A DNA stretch of 64,000 nt from Tanytarsus gracilentus (Eukaryota > Arthropoda > Insecta > Diptera > Chironomidae): NCBI GenBank assembly GCA_038502055.1, contig JAXRKN010000043.1, positions 8,308,001-8,372,000 on the forward strand, written 5' to 3'. Shown piece after piece: positions 27,801 through 38,778 of the stretch (the first letter of the stretch is position 1; each line of letters begins with the position of its first letter). The notes under the pieces are model-generated. The model was not told where the DNA came from and ran no database searches. It saw only the letters and a program-made list of their open reading frames with translations. Both the position numbers and the translations under genes were made by a program.

Positions 27801-30800
27801 AAAATTTACATGACATTTTTTAAGGATTTATTTTTATAAAAGTTTTTTTTATTTTTTGAACGATTAATTTTTTTTTGAAATTTTTGGGAATTCATCAAAA
27901 AACTTTTGAGAAATAAAAATTGCAAAATTTTCTCTTCAGCAATTTTTTAACTCAGTCTTGGACGATCAATTCAAATCTCTTGCAGTCAATGAAACTTGCA
28001 TTCAAAATGCTTTAATCTAAACAATCTCCCGTCGAAAAAAGATGAATCATTAATGAGTGCATTAAATTATTAATTCTTTTCTGTCCAATTGAATTATTTA
28101 TGATGTGAATATAATTTTTTTGATTTTCTCCAGAAATCGAATTTTTGGGATTAAGTTGAGATGTCACAAAAAGAAAGAAATTGAAGAAATTTTTAGTGGA
28201 ATTTTAAAATATCAAAATTTAACGTCTTTTTGAAATTTAAATTGAACAAATTTAAAATTATTCTAAAAATGCTAATTATAACTCGACGCTTTTAAACTTT
28301 ATCATAATTTTTATGATTTCAGATCATCATTAAAACATTTCTTCTTCATCTTCGCTTCGGCAGTGCTGAAATGCAATTAAAATTTATGCATAATTTTCCC
28401 TTTTCATCTTGTCTTCTACCTTCACGCTCTAAATGTGCCAACTGAATCGATATTTACGACACAAAAAGTTGAAAGCATACTTTTCGGAACACAAACATTA
28501 AAACATCAGAAGAAGGAAGAAATAATTGTTATTTGCCCGACTCCCGCACATTGTCGTCTTTTAGCGTGATATATTGACATGTGCAATGCACTCAGAGACT
28601 CTTACACACACATAAAAATTTATGTTTGCTCTCCACTGCCATTGAAAACGAAGTAAGAAGGACAAAAATGAATGTCCTTCTCTCCCATTAATATGAATTA
28701 ATGTCGAAGCACTCAATGCATATGATGAATGGAATTGCCGACGCTCGAGTGATACTTTTTTCCCTTTTTATAGTCGAAAGGCGAAGTAAATAGAAAAATA
28801 TTTACATGAAATTAATTATCAACCCGAATAAAGAAAGGAATTTCGATCCTCTCAAGTGCATGATTAGTTATTTTAATGTGTGTATGTGAATTTAGGCCAC
28901 TCATGGCTTATTTTTATGAAAATCGATGGCAAATATTTGATCGTTTTATATAACATTTTTTTTGCTTAATTAAAGGCCAAATGATTCGTGGAGAGTGAAT
29001 TCTTGAATTACATTTGTGTTAGTGAATTTTAAAAAATTTATTTGTTTACATTTTTATTTGAATTTAATTTTTCAGTTATGAATACTTTTTATTGATTCAA
29101 AATAACTTTTTTTTCAGTTGAAAAATTCTATAACAGAAGTTCAAAAATTATAATTTTAATCCTCCATAAATTTAAATAAAAACATTTCCAATTTAAAATC
29201 TCTCTTGAAGCAACAATCTAAAGTGATTGCAGATTCAAGAAGAACAAAAGGAAAGAAATATGAGATGGAATTTTTATTCACCCTCCATTGAGCGTGCAGT
29301 GATGGCAATAAAACAAAAGCGTGCATACAGCTGAAGTATCATGGGAAAATAAAAATAGCATTTTTTGCAACAACAACAATAAGCATAAGAAGAAGTAGCA
29401 AAATTAACAAATTTTCCTTCCTGATGGGATTAAAGAAGTAAAATTTTCTCCCCATTCGAAGATTACAAAAGAGAGAGTTGATTTGTTACCCTTAAAGACA
29501 TTTTTCTTCATCCAATAAAATCGAGATTCCATACACTCCTTTTTTTATGGCACAGCACCATGTTTACATTCGACTAAATGAGATTTATTCGAATACAAAA
29601 AGGATATTTATTTCAATTACTTTCAAATTTTCGATTGAGAGGCGAGTTTGGAAGGTCAACAGAACAGAAAATTGGTTTTTTCACTTTTCATTCTCTTTTC
29701 TATACTGAAACATCACACTTGACAAGGGTTATGCATGGTAGAGAAAGTACACAAAAAGTTTTCTGATCTCATTTTGCGCATTTTTGCAACATTATGATAT
29801 GTAAGCCGATATGCTTTACATCCATCATTTTAGGTACATTGAAAATACGATTAAATTTAGAGAAAAGAGCATTCAAAGTTAATTTTGTTAAAATATATTT
29901 GTCAGGGTGTGACACTAGGATTATAATCTCAAAAGTTATGGATTAAAAATTTAATAATCACCAGGATTTAATTTAATCCATTTAAAAATAGTTGATTAAA
30001 AATAAATCCTTAGTTTTAAAATTTGTTAATTTTTAACAGCTTTTAAATTTAAATTTAATCTTCATTAATTTTAGTATCTCACACCCTTCCTTATTTTAAT
30101 TCACTTGTTTCACCAACAAATAGAGCAATCAAATTATGCTCAACACGTGTCTCCTGGAGTGTTTAACAATAGAAAACTGTAAATTATTTCCCTCAATGCG
30201 CTCGTAAAAGTTTTTATTTAATAAAAATTTCCCTTCATTTTCATGACTATTCACTTTTCCATACATCACCACGCAAAATTATCAATCGATTGAAATCATC
30301 ATACGCAAGAGTCAACCCCTCAACTCGATGCATTATAATTGATTGAATATAATTGGAAAAGTAGCAATTCCTTTCTCGGTATACCGCAATTTAATGTATC
30401 GATCAGCTGATATATCGAGAAAAAGTACAAGTGAAATCAAGACAATCAACAAAATTGAAAAATTAAGATGTTGCGCGATAGAGAGAGGTTGTCGTGTCTC
30501 TTGAGTGTTGCCACGTGGCCGATTTAGTACATGAGAGGGTTCGCTTTGACGCTCCTCATCAAAGTGAGAATGTGAATGAGTTTATGGAAATTTTTATTGT
30601 TGTAATGCTCACGCGCTTGTTGAGGGTTCAATCGCTTGTAAAATTGTTTAATTTCCTCGACAAGTTTTTACGTGGCATCAAATAGAAATTTGAGTGGAAT
30701 TAGAAATTAGACAAAATATTCGTTAAGCTGGTCTGATTAAAATCAAATCCGTCGGATTAAAAATTTAACTGTCATTTAAAATTTAAATTTTTTGATTTCT

Positions 30801-33800
30801 AAAAAATTTCATGGTATTTCGTCCTCACCCTCTCTCTATCGTCACAACACGGATCGTATTGAATTGATAAGAAACTACAAACACGAACATATTGTCAATA
30901 TCTTACCTGAAGTGGCCGTTGAGGTGCACTCATACCGTGATGATACATAACATCATGCTGCACGTGTATTTGAGAATGAAAATTAAATTAAAGGACATTC
31001 GTGGAAAGGCTAAGAGGGAGAGTTTATTCACCTTGAGTTGCTGAGTCATTTGTTGATGAGCAGCATGACTCGACTGATGTTTCTGCATGTCTACTGCAGC
31101 CAGCGCCTCCGCACGACTCAACAGTCCATCGTTCAGACCAGAAAACAAATCGCCCTGCAAGAAATTTAAAGATTTTTGTCACTATTCAATTATTTATGGT
31201 CTAGGCATATTTTTGAACTTGAAAGAGATAAAAAATCGTAGAACCTGCAGCATGTCAGCAAAGTCACGAGAGAAATCCCCAAAGACGAAGAAATATTGCG
31301 TGCGCGTACATAAATTTCTTGCGATTTTTATTTCATTCTCGAAGAGTTAAGGAAGATAAATGAAATTTCGTTTGCGCCCCGAAAAAAAAGAAGAAGTTCC
31401 ATGTGTGTGTTTGTATGTCTCGAGAATATGTACATATTCATCATTAGATGTTGCTTTTCTTGTTGCTGTTTTCCAAGTGAAAAAATGTATACGTGAAATA
31501 TTTATGAAGCCGTCTGTGTTTTTAAAAATATAAATAAAAATACACTGAGAGTTTCCGCACAAACACACACACACACAGTCATGGTATGCTCGGTGGAGTG
31601 TGCAAGCAGCCACATGAAAAGCCATCGAGTGATGATGATGATGATGCTTTTTCGCAGACACACACACGCAAATTCACCTCAAACCCCCACAGCATATAGT
31701 CAATCTATATAAATAGGCTAGCCATGTGCCTATCAGCACCACTATCAAGGCTCAAGGCTGGGACGAAGGAACATTAATGATTAAAATTAAAATTAAGATT
31801 AGATTTATCTCAAATTAAATCACGATTAAAAAAGCTAAAGTGTCCCAACCTCCTTGACGATGCAGAATTCGAAAAGAAGAAGACAAGAAGGCACAAGACT
31901 GCCTTCACACACATACATAAATTATTTAATGATGAAATCAATAAACCATGAAACTCATTAAAATTTGATGCGAAATCCGGAGAGTGAGGCAGTGCCGACA
32001 AGATGAAATATAAAAAGGCACACACATATACTATCTAGTTTCTTCTGTCTCGACGTCGAATCCAATATGATGCTAGAGGAGCGTCAATTTTTTATGAAGG
32101 TCTTTCCTAAAAATAGGTGAACTACCTCGAGGGACTTTAATATTTATTAATTGATTGCATTTTCATGCTTTTTCGCTTCCTTCCTCAACTTTTTTGCCTT
32201 CTACACGTGCGCGGAAGTGATTTTCTCTCGCTAATCAATTATTTCCTCGAGAAATTGTTTTTGAGATTTTCAATTTGGCTTTAAAAGGAAGTTCGAAGCG
32301 GGGAAAAAGAACTGTAACAGGTGCATTATGCGGTTATCTCTCGACGCAATAAAAAAACAAACTTTTTTCCACTCATCCAAAATGTCATTGCGTGAGTACT
32401 AATAACATTGTGAATTGTCATAAACGGCCAATACGGAAAATTTTTCTTTTTTTTATTTTTTGGTTTTCTCCTTTTTTTATTAAGATTTTGTTTACATGTT
32501 TATTATATTATATTTTCTAAAAAAAAATAAATTTTTTTATTTTTTTTTTTTAATTTTTTTTTGGATAAACTAAATTTTTTTTTTTTTTTAAATAAACTTT
32601 ATCCTGCTCTATTTTTCTATGCGAGGGTGGAATTTTCACTTGAGGGGATGAAAGTTACATTGCGTGGTCTTTGTCATGTATGGAGGGCTACAACCCTCCT
32701 TCGGAAATGGTTTGCAAGTGTATAATTATTATTAAGTAGTGCACTCGCTCGTATGCTGACGTGCTATATCGAAAGACAAAAAGGACATAACAGGTAGGTT
32801 CGATGTATGATTTAATAAAAGAAGTTATAGCTAATGTTCCACATCCTGAACGGAAAAGGGTGGAAATTTCTTGTGGTCTCGATTAAATTGGTGGTTTCCT
32901 TTTAGTATAAAATTAATGTGAAAAAAATTAAGTGACTGCAGTAGAGTTGAAGTGGTTCGATAAACTTTAAATTAATCTTTGAGTTTAATCTAACTCTTTC
33001 AAAGCAAAGATTTAAAATAAATCTATATTGAGAATATTTGAAGGTTCGAATCCTATTTATAAAAACTAAATATTTATATAGTCCAAGTTAACTTAAGTTC
33101 AATTTTTTTTTGCTCAAACTTAAAATTTTAATTTTACATTTTTAAACACTTACATTAGTTCTAGGGGACCAGGAATTACACATAATTGAGGCATCTTCTA
33201 GTAATCGACTCTGGAAGTGAAAAAAAGGGGAATTTTCTCAATAAATATTTTTCTAAATAAATTTATTTACAATCAAATTTTCCGCATGCTATTTAGTAAT
33301 TATCAAACAATAATAAAAAAAGGAAAACAAGAAAATAAAGAACATTGAGGCTAACGAGAAACGTTTTGTCATGTCATTAGCTAATGTAAAGTACTCGAAA
33401 TGTTTTTATCAAATATTTGCTTTTCAATTGCATGGCTCGCGAGAGAGAGAGTCACGATGTCTCTTATACGGTCATTATAAACATCTTATGTAAACTTAAC
33501 TAATTAGTAGGTTTCCTTTAGAACGAATTTTTTTCATCATGCGACACATTTCGTCACCTGATAAATTTAATTTCGATCAATTGACACGATTTTTAAAATA
33601 AATATTGACACAAAAACATTTCGAATGTCAAACTTTTAAATTAAATTTGCCAAACTTTTTAACAACAACCTTGCAAAATTTTCTCTCTAAACGACATCAA
33701 AAGAAGCGCCTTTAAAAAGAATAAAATGGCTGGAAAATTCAATCAACTTAAACTTTGTCATTCACCTTTAGCTCAAAAACGTGCACTCTCTAAAAAGAAA

Positions 33801-35638
33801 AAGAAATTCCCGACAGTGCTTTGTCACATGGCGTTAGACATCCATTTTAATTATTTATGAATGCCGATCAATATTCACATTGATTAAAAATTTACATGGC
33901 AAATCATATGTTCGCCCTCGTAGAACAATGAGTTCAAATTGAGCTCAAACATTGAACTATTTAGTTCAAATGAACTAAATTAGTTCGAATTGAATTCAAT
34001 TCGAACTCAAATGTTGAACTCAGCCAATTTAGTTCAACATTTGAGTTCGAATTGAATTCAATTTGAACTCAATTGTTGAACTAAATTTCCATGTTGAACT
34101 CTAAGGCTGAGTTCAAGATTTGAACAAGAATTTGAATTCAAGATTTGAACTAAATTTAAAGTTTTAGTTCAAAACTTGAACTCGAATTTAATTCAAGTCT
34201 TGAACTCAATTTGAATTCAAGTTTTGAACTAAAATTGGAGTATTTTGAATTAAATTTTATTTCAAATTTAATTCAAAACTTGAAGTCAATTTGAATTCAA
34301 AACTTGAACTAAAATTGGGGTATTTTGAAATAAACTTGAACTCAAATTTATTTCAAAACTTGAACTCGATTTGAATTAAAGACTTAGACAAAATTTTGGA
34401 TTTTTAATATAAACTTTATTTCAAAAGTTGAACTCGATTTGAACTAAAGACTTAGACAAAATTTTGGGTTTTTAATATGAACTTTATTTAAAAACTTGAG
34501 CTCGATTTGAATTAAAGACTTAAACGAAATTTTGGGTTTTTAATATGAACTTTATTTAAAAACTTGAGCTCGATTTGAATTAAGGACTTAGACGAAATTT
34601 TGTGTTGTTAAAATAAACTTTATTTCAAATTTATTTCAAAACTTGAACTCGATTTGAATTGATTGGAGCCCTAAATTAAGATTTGTTCTTTGTTTAATGT
34701 TAAAATAAATATTGGAATATTTATCTGATCCATAGTTTAATTATTACAATAATTAGCAATTATAGCTATTATATATGTGTTTTTTGGCCGACACTGATGA
34801 TTTCCGGATCATATTGCACTCAAACAAGCAAAGATATCGCTGATAGTTATAATCGTCACTTTTAATTAGAAATGAAAATGGTTGATTTATATTTAATTTC
34901 TTCAATTTTCAAAAATTTTCATGTATCCAAATGTAAACTTGCAAAAAACAATAGGAAAAAATATTTTTTCTTTGAAAAAATAAATTAAAGAAAATTTTTG
35001 TTTATTAAAATTTAAATCAAAGGACAAAAAATATTTAAAATAGTTGGCAAATTGATATAAAAAATAAGAATGGTTTAAATATAGCTTTTAGCCACAATGG
35101 ATTTTAACATAAAGTTTCCTCGGTGGTCTCGTGGTTACGCGCGCGCTTAGCAAACAGGAGTCCTGAGTTCGAGTTCGAGTCGGCGCAGCAAAAAAGTAAG
35201 AATAAAATAAGTAAAAAAAATTTAACAACACTCCCTTCTCTTTGTACAACTAGATATTTCGCACGGAAAAGTATTAAATAAAATAAAATCAGTAAATATT
35301 TTGACATTTTCATACATGTTGTTATAACTCTCTTTTGAGAACTTAAAACTAAATTTTGGTATTTGCTTTATCGCAAGATATTAAACATATGTATGCAATA
35401 CTTGAATGAATTTAATATTGGAATTTAAGATCCAAAAATTAGAGAAGTGAAGCGGTAATTTTTGTTTGATTGATGTTTTTTAAAACCGCCCCCCTTTTTA
35501 AATTTTTGGATTTAAAATTTAAAAATTAAATTATTTAAAAATTTATAAAAATTTTTTATATTTTTTGGAAAAAAAATAAATAAAAATTTTTTTTTTTTTT
35601 TTAAAAAGGGGGAGTAATAAAATTATTATAAAATTTTT

Positions 35639-35675
<37 letters not shown>

Positions 35676-35712
35676 GGGGAGAAATTTTTGGGGGAAAAAG
35701 GGGGGGGGTGGT

Positions 35713-35757
<45 letters not shown>

Positions 35758-38700
35758 ATTTATTTTTATTTTTTTATTAAAAATATTTTTTTTTTTTTTT
35801 TTTTGGGGGGGGGGGTGTTTGGGGGGCGGGGTGTTGGGGGGGGGGGGGGGGGGGGGGGGGGATTTTTTGACATATTTATTTTATTGGTTCCAACAAGAAT
35901 TAACTTTTTCTGTAATTATTATTAATTTCATTTTTGGTAACATGCATTTTTTTGCACTTCTTCTCTCGTTGTCTTTAATCTTGTCACTGTATGAAAGTGA
36001 TTTGGGGGTAAAACAGTGAGAGCGCATGATTATCGAGGGAAGTGGGTGAGTGGTGAAGTTGATGGTGTTGAAGTATTGGAGCGCATGTAAGAATTTTTTT
36101 TAAATATTTTTTGACCGTTATTTTTACACAACATCTGTTGCTTCGCAACAGATGTTGATTCCGGTCGTGAACGACCGAGAGAAAGAAAGAGAGCTAAATG
36201 AGATTGCGGGAGTAAGAGAGAAGGGAGAAAAATTTTTAAGTACAAAACTAATAAAAATTCCAATTTCTCTTCACACAGCAAAAAAGAATAAGTGCGAGCA
36301 AAAAAAAGTTAGTTAAATTAACTAAAGGAACACTTGGAAAGTGGAACAGTTCAAAAGTTGAATTCAAATTGAATTCAAAGGTTGAACTAATTTTTTTTTA
36401 ATTTGAAAATTTGAGGGCAATTTGAGTTCAAATTTCAGTTCGAATTGAATTCAATTTGAGTTCAAATTTGAATTCGAATTGAATTCAAATCGAAAATCGA
36501 GTTCAAATTTAGTTCAAACGTATATGGGCGAGTTCAACCGTTTTCATACAAAAGCTTACCACGCGATTTGAACTGAACTGGATTTGAACTCAACATTTGA
36601 ATTCAATTCGAACTCAAATAACACCCAAATTTGAACTCATGTTCTACCAGGGCGGGGTATGACCTGAGAAATTGCGAGAAATTCCATTCAAAAAAAAATA
36701 TTACACAAGAACAATAAAATACGGGAAATTCCTTTTGATTCAGAAGTAACCAATCGTCGATTTCGTTCTCGTTATCGATCCGAGCTGTCGCCATTTTTCC
36801 CTACTCCGCACACACATTTTTCATTTTCTCTCTGTATTATTTTCCAAATACAGTAAAAACCAACAACAGAGAAAAGAAAGAAAAAGAAAAAAGAATTCGT
36901 TTCGGTGAGAGAGGAAGGAAGGAAAAATATTTGCCGACCCCCAAAAATATAAAACTAAGCTGAAATTTTCATATCAAATAATTTTAAATTTAACATTTTC
37001 AAAAAATTTAAATTCAATCCTTCTGAATGTCACAATTCCACTTTAAAATAATCCTGACACTAAATTCGCAGAAAAATCTGCTTAAAAATTTAGAAGAGTG
37101 AACACAGTCGAGTGTTTACATTAATCAATAATACAATGAGACTTTAAGCCTTTTTTCAATTTTCAATTCTTACTCTTTTTTTACATGCAACGATTCGAAT
37201 TTAATTGAACACTTTAAAACTCTTCTTTTTTTTATTGTGACGTGAGAAATTTTTTAGTTTTTAACATATGTCGGCTGTACATTTCATAAAGTTTTTTACT
37301 GGTCACTCGAAGGACAATAGAATTTTTGAAATATGTGGACTAAAAGCCATGTGATGAGTTTCACATAACACCAGTTATAGATTTATGAACTTTTTGAATG
37401 TATGAAGAAAAAATTAAAGGCTTTTTTTCAGTGTGGATAGGAAAAGAGTTCATTAAATTTTTAACTTTTTAATGAAGCGCCACTTACGACATGGAAATTA
37501 TACGGTATCGTTTGAATGAGTCTTTACATTGTAAAAGGAAAGTGGAAAATTTTGCATTTCAAATAAGTTAAAGATTTGATTTAAATTCTGCAATATTTAA
37601 GAATATTTTAATAAGATTTAATTAAAATAGAAGGATTAAACTTTTAATCTTGGATTTAATTTTTGTACTTGATTTTAATTTTAAACTTGGATTAATTTAA
37701 AAATGTGAAATACTTTTCTAAATCAATATTTGGACAATTTTATGTGTTTTAAAATATTTTAAGTTAGTAAGGATGTGACTGAATTTGCTGATTTTTAAAT
37801 ATTTTTAGAAAATAATATTTAAAATTATTTTTACAGGGTTTGAATTAATTATAATTTTTTCTGACACACGTTTTTAAATGTAATTAACGCCTTAAAATTA
37901 ATTAACAACATTAATCGCAAAATTTCCTTCTCAATATTTTTTCTTCCCTTCTTAACCTCTTCAAGTCTCAACTTTGCAACAACAAATTAACACGATAATT
38001 TTGTTTTGCGCAGAATAACAAATTGCAAGCAATCACCTTAACTTGCTTAAGTAATCCTCATCCTCATTCTCAACTTTTTCTCATGCAGTCTTCGCAGATT
38101 TATAGGCAACAAACAAAAAACATTCATTAATTGTAATAAAGAAGCAAAAACTTTTGCTATCGAGAAGATTTTTCCCTCCACAAAAGAAAGCAACAGAAAT
38201 GGAAAAGGAAAATTAATGCAATAAATTTGAATGAAATGTGAATTGTCGAAAATTAAATAAAAATAAAAGCGAGAGGGAAAATGAAGTGAACTTCTTAAGC
38301 AGCTTATGGAGCAAATTATCTTTATTGTGCGAGTAAATTGAAAAGTAAAAACCTTAATGCATTTTTAAATGCTTCTTTAATGCAATTTTGCAGCATTTTT
38401 GTGAGGTTCACTTTAAAGCGAACCATTTCCCTGCACCTGATGCCTGTCAAGACGGTTAAAGTATCTCGCAACAACAACGACACAAACATTTCCCTATGGA
38501 ACTTTAAAAAATGATAAGGTGGCATCGGCGGCAGTGAAAAAATCGATAAGGCAAAAAAATAAATTTAGAGCAAACTAAGGAAGCACATGGAGAGAACTTT
38601 CATAAATAATTTATCACCAAAAAAATCTTCTCGCATGCAACTTTTTTCAACTTACCGACGGATTAGTCATTCTTCGCATTTGATCGGGCCCTCGATATGT

Positions 38701-38778
38701 TGGACTATATCGGCCTGTGAAGCAACCTGGTGCAGCCATTTTCATTTTATCTGGTGGATACATGGACATTGCTGTCAT
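18830..38778 (-). CDS. acj6: acj6: POU class IV (Brn3/Unc-86-type) transcription factor
   Basis: Eight coding exons in phase: 38778-38656, 33210-33154, 31154-31032, 30957-30907, 21348-21171, 21094-20972, 19528-19297 and 19019-18830 (TGA 18830-18832), about 358 residues. The N-terminus MTAMSMYPPDKMKMAAPGCF is followed by SRLLEDASIMCNSWS, SRAEALAAVDMQKHQ, DVMYHHGMSAPQRPLQ and a His/Ser-rich region (SYHSMNHMMSHHHHGG). The POU-specific domain (DTDPRELEAFAERFKQRRIK to QAWLEEAEAQ, about 198-274) and homeodomain (KRTSIAAPEKRSLEAYFA; recognition helix VVRVWFCNQRQKQKR) are intact. In Drosophila, Acj6 specifies olfactory receptor neuron identity and receptor choice. The C-terminus MKFAAQH differs from the longer tail of the fly isoform I recall. 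A short segment (fly HISSSCDSLE-like) expected between exons 1 and 2 was not found. A 9.6-kb intron contains an antisense SDR gene. Confidence 0.95.
21349..22886. other. acj6 intron, part left of the nested SDR gene
   Basis: Non-coding on present evidence. Open frames at 21552-22247 on the plus strand lack any recognisable domain. Copies of the scattered motif occur at 22330-22440 (CCTAGGATTTATTTTTAATC). Confidence 0.5.
22887..23882 (+). CDS. DCXR-like short-chain dehydrogenase/reductase nested in an acj6 intron
   Basis: Two exons (22887-22935 and 23197-23882) joined at CAAG|gtaagt and taaag|GTATTGG give 244 residues, exactly the usual size of L-xylulose reductase (DCXR). A classical SDR is complete: TGVGQGIG cofactor loop at residues 12-19, NNAG at 84-87, catalytic Ser134/135, Tyr148 and Lys152 (SAYCISK), and the C-terminal IPLGRF and PIEGGFLGG. 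The RVNSLNPTVILTRMGIENWS stretch resembles DCXR, which uses NADPH to reduce xylulose and other carbonyls in the cytosol; substrate here is inferred. The gene lies antisense inside the large acj6 intron, with its own 5' region and an AATAAA at 23930. There are no signs of decay, so it is probably functional. Confidence 0.9.
23883..25209. other. acj6 intron between the SDR gene and the LINE remnant
   Basis: The 3'UTR of the SDR gene with an AATAAA at 23930-23935, then AT-rich DNA without coding potential on either strand. Nothing else is recognised. Confidence 0.5.
23930..23935 (+). terminator. Polyadenylation signal of the nested SDR gene
   Basis: AATAAA lies 48 bp after the SDR stop codon, on the coding strand of that gene. 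Confidence 0.55.
25210..26490 (+). pseudogene. Degenerate, truncated jockey-like LINE reverse transcriptase
   Basis: This is a non-LTR reverse transcriptase fragment in an acj6 intron. Recognisable parts in order: KNKKAPGIDKI (25320s), SYRPISLLSSISKLLERIIL, DEQHGFKRKFSTTHQL, VMLDVEKAFDRVWHNGLL and PYGVPQGAVLSPTLYNIFT. The reading frame then jumps to unrelated-looking sequence: the YADD catalytic segment expected shortly after LYNIF is absent, so an internal deletion removed it. A separated C-terminal piece (RPIFTYACPAF, QNKILKMIL) is readable in another frame around 26280-26470. The 5' end (endonuclease, ORF1) is missing. The element is sense-oriented relative to the plus strand and antisense to acj6, and it cannot mobilise itself. 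Confidence 0.85.
26491..30906. other. Right part of the large acj6 intron
   Basis: About 4.4 kb of AT-rich intron. Short open frames (27132-27839, 29578-29766, 30494-30685) have no family resemblance. It contains a possible short inverted-repeat element at 29904-30087, listed separately. Regulatory elements of acj6 may lie here, but none can be recognised by eye. Confidence 0.5.
29904..30087. mobile_element. Possible short inverted-repeat element in acj6 intron
   Basis: AGGGTGTGA (29904-29912) and TCACACCCT (30079-30087) are a perfect 9-bp inverted pair bounding 184 bp made of GGATTAAAAATTTAAT / CCAGGATTTAATTTAATCC units. The architecture parallels the elements at 1699-1810 and 46513-46616. 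Confidence 0.4.
31155..33153. other. acj6 intron between the SRLLEDAS and SRAEALAAVD exons
   Basis: AT-rich intron with an AC microsatellite near 31559-31577, an inverted-repeat element at 31745-31857 (listed), and A/T homopolymer runs at 32448-32600. No additional exon was identified. Confidence 0.5.
31745..31857. mobile_element. Short inverted-repeat element (TCAAGG...GGGAC ends)
   Basis: The left end TCAAGGCTCAAGGCTGGGAC (31745-31764) and right end GTCCCAACCTCCTTGA (31842-31857) are imperfect inverted repeats. The interior carries GATTAAAATTAAAATTAAG and ATTAAATCACGATTAAA. Its size (113 bp) and layout match the 1699-1810 element. Confidence 0.4.
33912..34668 (+). repeat. TTGAATTCAA-rich repeat with a 68-bp tandem core
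   Basis: The region starts at CCTCGTAGAACAATGAGTTC and consists of variants of GAACTCAATTTGAATTCAA. From 34365 the word CTCGATTTGA recurs at 34365, 34433, 34501 and 34569, an exact 68-bp period, then once more at 34648. The units are rich in self-complementary TTGAATTCAA and GAACT/AGTTC, so both strands look alike. A related copy with an inverted head lies at 36340-36655. It is within an acj6 intron. Confidence 0.75.
35118..35290 (+). mobile_element. tRNA-derived SINE-like segment
   Basis: CTCGGTGGTCTCGTGGTTAC contains a match to an RNA polymerase III box A (35124-35137), and GTTCGAGTC at 35173-35181 matches box B at tRNA-like spacing. The segment ends in an AT-rich tail with ATAAAATAAGT and AAATAAAATAAAAT. 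The acceptor arm is not closed, so it is not a plausible functional tRNA gene; a SINE head is the better reading. The 3' limit is a guess. Confidence 0.55.
35585..35872. repeat. Long poly-T / poly-G homopolymer tract
   Basis: Nearly uninterrupted runs of T (35642-35674, 35717-35753) alternate with G runs (35700-35708, 35811-35861). The sequence has almost no A or C. It is either an extreme low-complexity tract or an assembly or base-calling artefact. The frame across it (poly-Phe and poly-Gly) is not a gene. Confidence 0.8.
36129..36177. other. Two adjacent perfect short hairpins
   Basis: CAACATCTGTTGC (36129-36141), loop TTC, GCAACAGATGTTG (36145-36157) is a 13-bp perfect stem. Four bases later CGGTCGT-GA-ACGACCG (about 36162-36177) forms a second 7-bp stem. 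They are GC-richer than the surroundings and sit in the first acj6 intron between the two TTGAATTCAA repeats. Function unknown. Confidence 0.6.
36340..36655 (-). repeat. Inverted second copy of the TTGAATTCAA-rich repeat
   Basis: Read on the minus strand, its head (CCTGGTAGAACATGAGTTCA, ending near 36655) matches the head of the 33912 repeat (CCTCGTAGAACAATGAGTTC). The body is again made of AATTTGAATTCAATTTGAG units, without the 68-bp array. The two copies therefore face each other across about 1.7 kb that includes the SINE-like segment and the homopolymer tract. Confidence 0.65.
36656..38655. other. First acj6 intron, exon-proximal part
   Basis: AT-rich intronic DNA. A scattered-motif cluster lies at 37570-37690. 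The open frame at 36603-36794 (minus) shows no family features. The missing short acj6 segment between the first two exons was searched for here by eye without success. Confidence 0.45.

Noticed and set aside
33912..34668. CRISPR-like array because of regular repeats
   Set aside because: Units are contiguous with no unique spacers, and the genome is an animal one; a tandem satellite explains it.
35118..35190. Functional tRNA gene
   Set aside because: Boxes A and B are present, but the acceptor and anticodon stems do not close, and an AT-rich SINE-like tail follows.
35708..36019. Open frame of about 103 residues with poly-Phe and poly-Gly runs
   Set aside because: It is a translation of the homopolymer tract and has no other support.
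36603..36794. Minus-strand frame starting MATARIDNENEIDDWLL
   Set aside because: Lies inside the first acj6 intron, overlaps a repeat head, and has no recognisable domain or splice partners.
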